This document shows positions 11,151 through 21,072 of a stretch of 64,000 bases of DNA, piece after piece (position 1 is the first letter of the stretch; the number at the start of each line of letters is the position of its first letter). Made by a program: the position numbers and the translations under genes. Below the pieces are notes generated by a model. The model made no database searches. It was not told the DNA's origin and worked only from the letters and a program-made list of their open reading frames with translations. This DNA is from Brachionus manjavacas (Eukaryota; Rotifera; Eurotatoria; Ploima; Brachionidae): contig JAHQIY010000024.1 of the NCBI GenBank assembly GCA_019054805.1, forward strand, positions 558,001 through 622,000, in the 5' to 3' direction.

Positions 11151-12929
11151 ATGGAAGAAAGCAATTCAAAGGATTTTCAAAATTCACAAAACGATTTATT
11201 AATTGAGGACAAATTTGCTGAAAGGTAAAGTTCTAAGACTAAGTTTGTGAACTTTTCCATATTAAAATTTTTAAGAAAAAGAAGAATAGTGAGCAGCAGT
11301 TTGGAGTCTTCGCCTGACTGTCAGCCTACTTTGATGAATAAAATTAAATTTAGCATTAATAATTTTAAAGAAGATATTGGGTAAGAATCAAATTTTAATT
11401 CTTCCTAAATAGAAATTCTTAATAAAATTTAATTTTTCAGCAAAAGACTAACAACTTCATTTCAAAAACCGAAAGTTCCTAAATCTTACACCAATATGCA
11501 AATTTATCATGCTCATTCAGCATTAAACAATAAAAGCTTGACAGGAACAAGTTTTTAAGAAAATAATATTTCTGAATTAACAATTGATGATGAACAAATA
11601 ATTCAAATTCAACAGGGACATCAAAACACCATGATTTGGAGCGACAAACGTCAAATAGACCTGAAAATTTAAATGGGCAAGATAATAAAAATTGTCAACA
11701 GAGTTTTAATGATTATTTATTGGGAAATTTAAATGCAAATAATAATGAAAATGATATCTACGATATCCTAAAAAAAGAAAACAAAAACGAAATTGAAAGT
11801 ATTAATAAGAGCTTAATTAAGGAAATTCAAACAATTGAAAGCGAATACTCAAAAGCAAATGTTTCAGAAACTGAAACAGAATCTGAAGCGAAAAAAAATG
11901 AATTTTTAGTGCTAAAGAATGATAAGTGTGTCAAAAAAAAAAGAATGTAAGTAAATTGCATATTAAAGTGGTACATTCTTACGTCTTACATGACTGTAAA
12001 ATTTTGGAAATGAACAAATTTTTACATTATCATTTTTTTTTAAATTTACCGTATGTTGCCTAAATTTAACGAATATATTGTACCAATGTACTATATAATT
12101 TAAAATTTTCAAATTTTAAAAAAAAAAAAATTTGGACCGTATAGGTGTATTGATTGTGAAGATGGATTCACGACAAGAAGAGGACTCTCAACTCACACAA
12201 CAAAAATTCATGGAAAGAAATTAAAAAATGAAAAAGATGATGAAATCCTTGATATTTTAAAAGAATCCGTTGAAACATTGAAAAAGATAGTAAATAAAAA
12301 AGAGGTTCTATATGATAGTCATAGAAAAGAATGTAGGGAGAAAAATGTAGAATTATCAAAATAATAAGAAGAAAAAGAGAAAAAATTAATGAGGGAATGA
12401 ATGAATTGACAGACTTAAGGGAAAAAGTAAGACAAAAGGAAGAAAAAAATGCTCAAACAATTAAAGAAAAAGAAGATTTAAATGTAAGTTATTAAATAAA
12501 ATATTGGGAACAAAATTAAAAGAATGGAAAATAAAAGGAAAAAATCGGAAAGTATCAAAAGAGTAAATCATATCAAGAAGTTGAAAACCAAAATTTCAAA
12601 ATCAAGATGCAAGAGATTGGTAAGAGTATTATCAAAAAAAGAGGTATTTGAATGGCCAGTTGGACACCTTTAAAATCCGAGTTGAGATTAAAAAATTCAG
12701 ATTTTGATTCGCTTCGTTTGGAAGCTGATAATTTGAATAGCAAAAATATTGATTCTCAGATAGCTGAGTTCATGATTGAGAAAAGAGATTTTGTAGGTCA
12801 AGTTCGAGAAAAGAGCAAAGAGATTAAGAAGCTTCAAAATTCCATTAGAGATCTTGAAAACCAGAATTTGTCATTGACATCTCAAACTGAAAATTATAAG
12901 GTACTTATTGGCTGAATTTTAGTTGGTTT
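11151..12929 (+). pseudogene. C2H2 zinc-finger/coiled-coil gene of element A, 5' half
   Basis: The ATG at 11151 starts MEESNSKDFQNSQ. Splice sites join in phase: exon 11151-11224, exon 11276-11380 (KRRIVSSSLESSPDC), exon 11441-11946 and exon 12145-12483. At the last junction AT|G gives KKRM followed by a perfect C2H2 finger, CIDCEDGFTTRRGLSTHTTK then IH (C-x2-C-x12-H-x4-H). Downstream exons to 12900 are heptad-rich coiled coil (LRLEADNLNSKNIDSQ). Exon 3 has an in-frame TAA (GTSF*ENN near 11560) and a frameshift near 11630, so this copy is broken. A nucleic-acid-binding accessory role in the transposon is likely, but it is not a recognised family. The gene is split at 12929 by the gypsy insertion. 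Confidence 0.55.
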
Positions 12930-13157
12930 TGTAAAGTCTCGGTTTGGACTTTAGGGATTTAAGCCAAGAAATAAATAAAACAATTAAATTTAGTTAAAGT
13001 TTATTTAAATAGAATCCGAAATTACAACAAAAGAGGTAGTGGTTTATATCTTAGCTAGAACATGTGATTCAGCTGCAGAAAAATGAAAACATGTTTGTAA
13101 AGGACTAGAGAAAAATTAGTAAAAGAAACTGAGTGTAGTTGTGACTTGATCACAACA
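12930..13157 (-). repeat. 3' LTR of gypsy element 1 (minus-strand element)
   Basis: 228 bp, bounded TG...CA (TGTAAAG...CACAACA on the plus strand). It differs at only a few positions from the copy at 19386-19613. A weak polypurine tract (AGGGTGAAGG on the minus strand) sits next to its inner edge at about 13160-13170. The genomic flank ends in GTTT, matching the GTTT after the other LTR (4 bp target-site duplication). Confidence 0.95.
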
Positions 13158-13263
13158 TACCTTCACCCTGAAGTTAAGTTCCTCAGGAACGAAAGAAAAA
13201 TACAAAACAAAAAAAACTTTTAGGCCTTAAACCATCACTCATCTGGAACCATTACTTACTCTT

Positions 13264-14187
13264 TTAAAATTTTAACTTTGTATAATAATTAAAGTCGAGT
13301 GCTGTCCTACAGCTCGGGCAGTTGAATTCTGATGGACTACAGAAAGAGTGCGCTTGCCTTAGGTTACGGTCCAGGGCTCTAATGTACGTGTACATGCATA
13401 TTTCGCAGAAGAAATGCCCACATCTGACACTTACGAGCGAGGCGGCGTCGGTAAGCGCGCCGAAGTAGATAACGCAGGTACCTTCAGCTAGCTTTGTATT
13501 TGGTTCGGCTGACGGCTTGTTAAGACTGCTTTCTGGTGGTCGGTTGATATTTGGGTCCGACACAGCCAACTGTTGTAGGGGTAGTGATTCCCAGCGTGAA
13601 GGTCTCGCTACGGGGGCTGGAGTGGTATCGGTCGGTGTTTGGGTTTTGGGACGAGCCTGCTCCAGTTCTTGATTTCTCATTCGCAGGGCAACGATTTCGT
13701 CACGGAGCTGGTCGACTTGGGCGCGATGTTGCTGGATAAGATCTCCATTTAATTGCTCCAAGTCACGTTCTCGTTCCAACATCCTCCGGTTCGCAGTACT
13801 GACCCGATTGAGTTCTTCATTCACATCAGCCTGCCTTTCTCTGAATTCATGCTCCCTACGTGTTAGCGTCGCTATTTGTCGAACCACTCTTCGACTTGCC
13901 GGTGTTTCGTCAAGTAAGCGATGCGGTCCGGTTGGTACCGGATTGATTTCGAACCAAATGCGGGTGTTTGCGATGCCTTCGCGTTTGAGATGTTCGACCG
14001 CCGTGGGGTGAACTTGGGTATTTTTATACCGTAAGAAGTCGTACGTGGTTGTTGCTTCTGATTGGCCGGGGATTACACGTAGCGAATGGATTGGGCCTAG
14101 GACCTTCTCGTGCTCGTCGAGTTCGTTCCGGAGTATCTCGTTGGCGTTTGCTACGTTTGGGATGCCGTGTACCATGATATCATTCAT
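13264..14187 (-). CDS. Coiled-coil RING-type ORF in the 3' part of gypsy element 1
   Basis: An intact 307-codon ORF with ATG at 14187, preceded by a long A-rich leader (T-run at 14188-14229 on the plus strand) and an (AAGCAA)n stretch. Residues 1-80 (IMVHGIP...ATTTYDFLRY) could be an RRM-like fold. Residues ~105-180 are a strong coiled coil (RERDLEQLNGDLIQQHRAQ). Residues 185-235 are Pro/Ser/Thr-rich. Residues 238-293 are a RING-type finger: C238, CGH at 256-258, C261, C264, then CPSC at 290-293. The second canonical ligand is Tyr (CVIY instead of CVIC), so one zinc site is compromised. It sits where an env or accessory ORF would lie, downstream of integrase. It is unbroken while the pol beside it is not. 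A captured E3-ligase-like protein is the natural inference; an RNA-binding Gag-like accessory is an alternative. Confidence 0.7.
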   Translation of the reverse strand: MNDIMVHGIPNVANANEILRNELDEHEKVLGPIHSLRVIPGQSEATTTYDFLRYKNTQVHPTAVEHLKREGIANTRIWFEINPVPTGPHRLLDETPASRRVVRQIATLTRREHEFRERQADVNEELNRVSTANRRMLERERDLEQLNGDLIQQHRAQVDQLRDEIVALRMRNQELEQARPKTQTPTDTTPAPVARPSRWESLPLQQLAVSDPNINRPPESSLNKPSAEPNTKLAEGTCVIYFGALTDAASLVSVRCGHFFCEICMYTYIRALDRNLRQAHSFCSPSEFNCPSCRTALDFNYYTKLKF

Positions 14188-14536
14188 TTTTTTTTTTTTA
14201 TTTTTTATTTTTTTTTTTTTTTTTTTTTTGATTTTGCTTTTGCTTTTGCTTGATTTACACGTGGTTTGAGGTCTCGTCGAGAGTTGAAAAAATTGAAATA
14301 ATGTTGCATTAAATGTGTTTGAAAAATTTGTTAATACGTAATTATAGAAAAATTTAAAAATTTAATTTGAAACTAAATTTGGACCTGATATTTACAATGG
14401 GTTTAGTATAAATTTAATATTTTAAACGGTCAAATGGTTTTTTAACACGTTGGCTTTTACGCATTTGAGTTTTAGCCTTTTCGGCTTGACCACGCAAGTA
14501 CTGGTTCGGCAAAAATGGGCTATCATCATTTGTTCG
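14188..14536. other. T-rich/hexamer spacer within gypsy element 1
   Basis: Holds a T-run at about 14188-14229, a (TTGCTT)n microsatellite to about 14250, and AT-rich sequence up to the stop of the integrase ORF. On the element's coding strand this is an A-rich leader directly before the RING ORF start. Confidence 0.7.
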
Positions 14537-16382
14537 TTACGTTTCAGATTCTGATGACCCCTCACGAGTGTTTTGGTTGATATTAACTAGAGTACGGTCC
14601 ATTACACTTGGCCTTTCGTTGACTTCTTGTCGGTGCTTACCGGGACAGTCTGTGTGGCTCCAGATCCCTTGACTTTCAGGAGTGTCTTGACTTTTGTCTC
14701 GTGAACCGGTATCTCGGTTTCTAGTATTCGTTATCTTTGCTTGCTTTGGTTGTTTTGGCTTATTTATCGTTTGTTTAGGCGTTTTCTCTGAGACTTCTAT
14801 GACATCATCGTCTACCAGATTTGTATAGTTCCCAAAAAATCTCTTGAGGCGGTTTTGGTGTACTTTTTTTGTTTTAGATTTTGGTTGTTGGACCTTCTTT
14901 ATTTTGTAGTTGACTGCGCCAATTTTGTCCAGTACTAAGAACGGTCCTTCCCATTTGCGGGCCAGTTTTTTCGATAATCCAGTTGTTACGCTTGGTTTTG
15001 TTAGCAAGACGAGGTCGTCTATTTTATATTCCAGTGGTTTGATGTTTCTGTCGTGGTAAATCGTTGATTTGTCGACCATTACGTCTCGATTGTTTTGATA
15101 CACGTTTATATAATGTATTTAATTGCTCTTTCAATTCATCTTCGTAGTGGTTCACCCTTGTTGTTAAATTCTCTTCAATAACAACCTCGCCTCCTTCCCC
15201 TTCGCCAGTTTGATCGCCACAGATCAAATCTATTGGTACTATGGGTTTTCTCCCGAACATTACTTCATACGGGGTGTGATTGGTTGTTGCATGTGTTGAG
15301 GTATTGTATGCAAAAGCAAGGAACTGTAATAGCATATCCCAGTTTTTCTGGTTTTCGTTCACGAAGCACGCCACCATCGTTTTGAGTGTACGATTAAATC
15401 GTTCATTTAATCCGTCGCATTCTGGGTGGTACGGTGAAGTTTTTAGTTGGTAGATATCCAACATCTCATAAACTTCCTTCAAAACTTCGGCTTGATAGTT
15501 CTTTGCTCCGTCACTTAGGATGTTGCAACATAACCCATAGAGCATCATAAAATTAATAAGCTTTCCTGCTACGACATCTGTGGTGGTATTATTTAATGCG
15601 TATAACACAACCCATTTTGAAAAGTGATCACAAATAACCAGCATGTACATATTCCCATCTTTTGTTAGTGGTTACGACAGACATCAATTATGTCTGTCGT
15701 AACCAGTTGTAATGGTTTTGTAGGTCGAAGTGGTTGGAGTTGGCCTCTACCGATGGTTCTCGGGTTTTTTACTTTCTGACAAGTCACACACTCCTTAATG
15801 AACTTAATCACTCTCCTTTTAAGCCCTGGCCGATAGAACCTGTTTTTTATTTTGTCCAATGTTTTTCGTACGCCCAGGTGACCATTAAAAATTGAACTGT
15901 GAATGAATTTAATGATATGGCCAACCATCTGCACCGGTAAAATTAATAATGGGGTCGTCCTCTTTGAACCAATAAAGTCGTCCATCTATAACTTTCAATT
16001 GATGATAGTGGGTATATAAGATCCTCTTTAGATTCGTGTCTAGTTCATCATTTGGTAGTATTAGTTTGACATCACCATTTCCCATCACTAACTCTTTCAA
16101 CCATTTAATGCACGTGTCTTTCTCTTGTTCTTCACTTGTAACAGCAATCGGAAAACTATGTACTTCTGGCTCTTCTTTAACATTTGAGATGAAGTTAATC
16201 ACTTGTTCTAACTCCTCGCCTGATTCTTTATCTTGTTCTGTATCATTAAGTGGCCATCTGGAAAGTGCATCGGCATTGGTGTGTGTTTTTCCTCTACGAT
16301 ACAAAATTTTGAACTCATAATTTTGAATTCGTATCAGCCAACGTGAAAGACGAGCGTTTGGGTTTTGCATGACATCAACCAT
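14537..16382 (-). pseudogene. pol: Gypsy 1 RNase H tail, HHCC finger, integrase and GPF domain
   Basis: Read from 16382 down in shifting frames. RNase H/connection ends with NPNARLSRWLIRIQNYEF and HTNADALSRWP. The integrase zinc finger (H...HSSIFNGHLGV...CVTCQK) is at 15985-15700. The catalytic core from 15650 has D (VICDHFSKW), D (ILSDGAKNY) and E (GLNERFNRTLK). A GPF-type C-terminal domain (KWEGPFLVLDKIGAVNYKIK) is near 14900-14960, followed by a basic polar tail ending at 14537. Frameshifts separate the pieces near 15950, near 15690 (a hairpin lesion) and near 15100. The enzyme would integrate the cDNA, but this copy cannot make it. Confidence 0.9.
15669..15705. repeat. Perfect hairpin inside the integrase frame
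   Basis: A 16 bp arm, TGGTTACGACAGACAT (15669-15684), and its exact reverse complement (15690-15705) flank a 5 bp loop, CAATT. It lies where the frame shifts between VTTDII and the start of the integrase core (DGNMYMLVICDHF). It looks like a local template-switch mutation. Confidence 0.9.
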
Positions 16383-17740
16383 AATAACGGTTGATGATCC
16401 GTAACAGCATCGAATTCTTTTCCAAACAGGAGGTTGTGGAAATGCTCCATAGACAGTACCATTGATAGTAGTTCTTTCTCGGTTGTTGAGTACTTTCTTT
16501 GGGCCTTATTTAATGGTTTGCTAAAGTACCCCACTGGTCTAATTTGTCCATCCCTCTCTTGTGCGAGTACTGCGCCGACTCCTATGTTACTAGCGTCTGT
16601 GTAGAGAGTAAATCTCTTTGTAAAGTCAGGTAGAACTAACACAGTTTTGGTCGATAAACATGTTCTCAGCGTATCAAAGGCTTTTTGACACTCGCTCGTC
16701 CAGGCCAAATCGTTGGGCTCAGCGGCTTGCTCTTTTGTAGTTAATTGATACAGGGGTTTAGCTATTTTGGCGAAATCTTTGATAAATTTCCTGTAATATT
16801 GTGCTAACCCTAAGAAACTCTGTACTTGTGTAACGTTTGTTCGTTTTTTATAAAGAAATAAGGCTTCGCATTTATTTGGGTCGGGCTTGATTTTACCACT
16901 GCTTATCACATGACCTAAGAAGGTGATTTCTGGTTTGGCCACTTCACATTTGCTTAGTTTCACTGACAACTCGAATTTTTTAAGTTCGTTTACTATTAGC
17001 TCGATGTGTTTCAAGTGTTCAACTAGTGAATCGGAATAGTAGTAGGATGTCGTCCAGGTAGACCATTACAAAACCGGCATCGATAAACTTTGCTAGGACC
17101 TGATTCATTGCACTTTGGAATGTAGCTGGCGCATTTGTTAATCGATGGTGAATCGCTTTTTTGAATTAACCCGGCTTCTAACATCTCATCCAACATCTTT
17201 TTAAACTCCTCTCTCTTACTGTGGGGAACTCGTCGCATCTTTTGCTTAATCGGTGGTAGACTATAATCTATCATTTTAATTACGTGCTCGTAACATCTGG
17301 ACGGTTTTAACTCTTTCAGGCACGCGGCTGAGTTGTTTTTTAGGAACTCATGTATCTTCGTAATGTAATAGTCCACATTCACTTACGCAAAAATTACTCA
17401 CCCTGAGCGGTGATTGTAATACTCTCTTACGATAAAATTTCGGGTGTGTTGTCAGTTTATTTGTCATGATTTGGGCAGTCCGTTTTAGTTGATCTATTGG
17501 TTTTTTGAAGAAAGGGAACTTTGGTAAAACATCCATTCCTAATAGGCAATCCATGACCAAGTTTTTTACAACAATGATAAACGTTAATACCGCGAAGTCT
17601 CCAATTCTAAATTCGACATACGTTTTGCCAAGAACGTCTAAACCACTACCACCGGCACTTGCAATGTAGTTTGTTACCGTTTCTAATGGAGATGAGTTTT
17701 CAATACACTTGTAAACCTCCTCACTAATCACTGTTATTTG
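16334..17740 (-). pseudogene. pol: Gypsy 1 protease and reverse transcriptase/RNase H
   Basis: The protease begins at about 17755 with AVDTGAQITVISEE (catalytic DTG), immediately after an in-frame TAA, and has the GMDVL flap-region motif. RT starts near 17380 (SLPPIKQKMRRVPHSKREEF). At about 17145-17165 it jumps from ...QKSDSPS to LTNAPATFQSAMNQVL in another frame. The fingers/palm segment of about 70 residues is therefore missing. The active-site YLDD (GFVMVYLDDILLL) is readable at about 17045-17085. From 17014 the frame continues through thumb/connection (CEVAKPEITFLGHVIS) and RNase H (TLYTDASNIGVGAVLAQE). The deletion and shifts make it non-functional. Confidence 0.9.
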
Positions 17741-17758
17741 GGCTCCTGTATCGACGGC

Positions 17759-18307
17759 TTAAATGATTGGACATCCATCTACCTCTGCCTCCCCTTCAAT
17801 GGGTAAGTCTTCTCTTTGTGGCGAGGACTCTTCTTCCGGGATTGCTTCAAGTTTTGTTGGTCCTCTTTGTGCCTGTACGACTTCTCCGCCACTACAACCT
17901 TCTTCTTGAAAAACTTGATCTGATCTTACAACGATTCCTGTTCTGCCAGTGAGGACCCTGTGGCGATTTAGTTTTGTCCTTCTACTTTGGTCTTTGATCG
18001 GTTGAGGTCTGTTGAAATAGTAGTTGTGTACGGCTTTAATGACTGTATCATTATTCTGCTGGTTAGGTGGACGATACCTCTGGTGGCTTGGATTTCTGAA
18101 GCAGTCGCTCTCCAAATGTCTATGATGTGAGCATCGTGTACACCATGGTTCACTTGTTCTAACGTCTCGTGTTGCGGTTTGGTACTGGTTACTTGGTTGC
18201 GTACTCTGTTGGGTTTGGCTTCCTGGATATGGTGTGCGTTGCCTGTACACGTATTGGTTTGGAGCTGTCTGGTAAATTGATGAAGTTGGGTTGGGGTCAT
18301 TGTACAC
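17759..18307 (-). pseudogene. gag: Gypsy 1 nucleocapsid-like segment with CCHC knuckle
   Basis: This is in the same frame as the capsid ORF upstream (one stop, TAA at 18311-18313) and the protease downstream (one stop, TAA at 17759-17761). It contains a perfect CX2CX4HX4C knuckle, CTRCSHHRHLESDC, in a Gln/Pro/Tyr-rich context, then a charged linker into the protease. No ATG begins it (the frame opens at GTG), so it was part of a Gag-Pol reading frame. The two TAA codons are either mutations or, less likely, programmed readthrough points. Confidence 0.8.
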
Positions 18308-18310
18308 TTC

Positions 18311-19036
18311 TTAAAACTTCGTAAATGCTTCTTCCAATTCATACGCCCTCGTCGCGGCCTCATTTAAGGTTCTACATACGGGTGGCTTTGCTAACTCACT
18401 CTTGATCTTGTGGTCATAAATACCTCGGATGAATTTATCGATTATTTTAGACTCCACGACTCGTAATGGTTCCGATGGGTAAGCCGCACTCGCTAGGCAA
18501 TCTAATTCGCACAGATAGCTGTATATGTTTTCACCTTGCCTTTGTCTTCTTGCTGCAAATTCCATAAGCGGGTCTGTCTGCCGGTAGACTCTTCCATATA
18601 ATTTTAACATCACATCTTTTATTTCCTCAAAGTTGGCGTCAGGTTTTTGGTTGAGTAGGCGTTGTTCCAATTTAACTAAACACCGGTCATCAACAAGAGT
18701 TAATAGCGCGCTAGCTCTGTCAGGGAGTCTCAGGGCATACCTTTCGAAACTTCTTATCCATGTGTTACAATCGTGTTGTTCTGTAAATCGACTTGATGCA
18801 AATGATGGGAGGTTCGTTAATGGGATATGATAGCTGGTTCTGGGTCCTGTCATCCATTTGAACGGCGAGTAGGTAATGGTTAAAAATACGTGTGTCCATG
18901 CGTTTATACTGTCGGAACACCTCTTTACTACCCACAAAAGAATATAAACCATTATTAATATTTTGATGATTGTTCTATGTTGGTTTTGGATGTACTCGTA
19001 TATTGGATCGATCATTTCGTCCATGAACTTGGACAT
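18311..19036 (-). CDS. gag: Gypsy 1 Gag (capsid region)
   Basis: A 241-codon ORF with ATG at 19036. It has a hydrophobic N-terminal segment (residues ~24-36, IKILIMVYILLWV), unusual for Gag and possibly membrane-associated. The retrotransposon capsid fold follows, recognisable in NTWIRSFERYALRLP, LEQRLLNQ, DVMLKLYGRV and ENIYSYLCELDCLASAAYP. It ends at a TAA that is in frame with the downstream knuckle segment. It would assemble the particle coat. Confidence 0.85.
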   Translation of the reverse strand: MSKFMDEMIDPIYEYIQNQHRTIIKILIMVYILLWVVKRCSDSINAWTHVFLTITYSPFKWMTGPRTSYHIPLTNLPSFASSRFTEQHDCNTWIRSFERYALRLPDRASALLTLVDDRCLVKLEQRLLNQKPDANFEEIKDVMLKLYGRVYRQTDPLMEFAARRQRQGENIYSYLCELDCLASAAYPSEPLRVVESKIIDKFIRGIYDHKIKSELAKPPVCRTLNEAATRAYELEEAFTKF

Positions 19037-19369
19037 AATACCAATAAATGTCTCTTTTTGTAATGGTTCGGACTGATAATGAAAGAAAAAGTTCTTCGTT
19101 CCGTATGAAATGTACTTGAAAAACGTGATTGGGTTGAAAAACCTAATGATGCCCTTGCTTTATCCTGAACTCGTGTTTAATTGTGTGTAATAGACTTATT
19201 TTTCAGTGGTGCACCACTCGTCTTGTGCTTTTAATATGTGTTGTATAATTGCGTCACGAGGCGCACCACGCGACCAATTCGTTAACTTTGTTTTGCAACG
19301 TTTACAACTTGAATTAATTTCACGTGTGTTCGTGTCTTAGGATTCTCCTAAAGTATATAGAGTAATCCT

Positions 19370-19383
19370 CCCGTTGGGCACCA
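19370..19383 (-). other. Primer-binding site of gypsy 1
   Basis: Two bases inside the 5' LTR, the minus strand reads TGGTGCCCAACGGG, the TGG-initiated form expected of a tRNA 3'-end complement. Which tRNA primes cannot be decided by eye. 19037-19369 is the untranslated leader. Confidence 0.65.
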
Positions 19384-19385
19384 AA

Positions 19386-19613
19386 TGTAAAGTCTCGGTT
19401 TGGACTTTAGGGATAAAAGCAAAGAAATAAATAAAACAATTAAATTTAGTTAAAGTTTATTTAAATGGAATCCGAAATTACAATAAAAGAGGTAGTGGTT
19501 TATATCTTAGCTAGAACATGTGATTCAGCTGCAGAAAAATGAAAACATGTTTGTAAAGGACTAGAGAAAAATTAGTAAAAGAAACTGAGTGTAGTTGTGA
19601 CTGGATCGCAACA
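19386..19613 (-). repeat. 5' LTR of gypsy element 1
   Basis: 228 bp, same length and ends as 12930-13157, with a handful of substitutions (for example GGATAAAAGC against GGATTTAAGC). It is followed by GTTTTTCAATTTT, giving the GTTT duplication. Confidence 0.95.
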
Positions 19614-20800
19614 GTTTTTCAATTTTTTGAAGACAAAAAAGATGAGTTGAGATTAAAAAATTCAGAAATTGATTCGCTTCGTTTGGAAGCTGATAATTTG
19701 AATAGCAAAAATATTGATTCTCAGAAAACTGAGTTCATGATTGAGAAAAGAGATTTTGTAGGTCAAGTTCAAGAAAAGAGCAAAGAGATTGAGAAGCTTC
19801 AAAATTCCATTAGAGATCTTGAAAACCAGAATTTGTCATTGTCATCTCAAACTGAAAATTATAAGGTACTTATTGGATGAATTTTAGTTGGTTTTTCAAT
19901 TTTTTGAAGACAAAAAAAATTTTTTGAATTTATTTGTAAAGAAAATTTTTTTTTTGTTATTTAGAAAATTTATTTTTTAGGTTTTTTGGGAAAAAATTAA
20001 AAAAACTAATTTTTAAATCAGATCAATATTTTCCAGCTTATTTATAACTTTTGTTTTAGAAAACTGACTCGAACCGCCTTGATCGTTTGAAAAGAGATTT
20101 TGTAGGTCAAGTTAGAGAAAAGAGCAAAGAGATTTAGAAGCTTCAAAATTCACCTCGAGATCTTGAATTTCAATTTGATGTTGGCTGTTCACAATTAAAT
20201 TCAGCAAATGATACCAATAAAATGTTAAAAAATCAGACTGAATATTATCAAAAAGTTCTTTCTGAACAAGATAAAACTGTTCAATCACTAAAATTATCAA
20301 ACGTACTTCAAAATAAATCACATTTGAATGATCGTTTTGCTAATCTTCAGTTTTCGTTCGACACATTAAAAGTTTGTTTTCCCTTTATTTAGATTTATTT
20401 TATTTTTTTTTTTATGTTATAATTAAAAAATCAATATGAAGTTTTGAAAAATGAAAATTTATCAGGAACTAACTCAGCTTCACCTATCCAAAAAGATCAT
20501 TTCGCTCAAGTTCCTACTATGGATTTCGAGTTTTCAATGCCTCGGCAGGATTTTATTTCATCACAAGAAAGAGTTGCCCCAATATTTAATTCTTTTCAAC
20601 TATCATCAACGTTTAGTTTAGACAGTCCTACAAAAGATCAAATCAACCATTTAAAGATTTTATTTGAGTCAGAAAAGCAATCAATGAATTCATGTACTAA
20701 TCTTTGTAGTATTTGTGGTATAACATTTTAAACGCCGAGGTCAATGCGTTCTTATCAAGGGTTGACTCATTTTTCAATTCTAAAAAATATAAAGATTTTT
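19614..20800 (+). pseudogene. C2H2/coiled-coil gene of element A, 3' half
   Basis: The exon at 19640-19865 is a near copy of the exon at 12670-12900 (SLRLEADNLNSKNIDSQ..., ending ENYK before GTACTT). The gypsy element inserted between two tandemly duplicated exons. A third partial copy begins at 20060-20150 (RDFVGQVREKSKEI), with TAG replacing GAG, and continues as coiled coil to a donor near 20374. The last exon from about 20430 reads NENLSGTNSASPIQKDHF, then a second finger, CSICGITF, interrupted by TAA, with TPRSMRSYQGLTH beyond it. The whole looks like the C-terminal half of the gene starting at 11151. Confidence 0.5.
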
Positions 20801-21072
20801 ATTTTTTAGCTTATTTAAAAAGTTTCTAATATCGTAAAAAATTTGACCATTATGGTCTAAAGCATTTTCGCAATGCTGAAAAATTTAATTAATTCATTTA
20901 AATGACCTTAAAGATATTAAAAGGAATATTTATATTATTCTATCCAATTTAAAAGATCAAAAAATATTAAAAAAATAATTTTTGCTTAGGCCCATAAACT
21001 ACTCGCGTTAAAAGTAAATGAAGATTGCCGCAAAATCAACTTAAACCGGGCAGTAACTACAGGATTTTTTGG

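Larger units (their letters stand above)
12930..19613 (-). mobile_element. Ty3/gypsy LTR retrotransposon 1
   Basis: A 6,684 bp element with two 228 bp LTRs and a GTTT target duplication. The empty site can be read from the duplicated exon copy near 19885 (TTAGTTGGTTTTTCAATTTT). Minus-strand order is 5' LTR, PBS, gag, zinc knuckle, protease, RT, RNase H, integrase, extra RING ORF, 3' LTR. The PR-RT-RH-IN order and GPF domain are those of Ty3/gypsy. It is non-autonomous here: stops at 18311 and 17759, a deletion/frameshift in RT near 17140, frameshifts near 16350, 15950 and 15690. Near-identical LTRs imply a fairly recent insertion. Confidence 0.93.

Noticed and set aside
13551..14269. Plus-strand open frames opposite the RING ORF
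   Set aside because: They are antisense shadows; the minus-strand frame has domains and the correct start.
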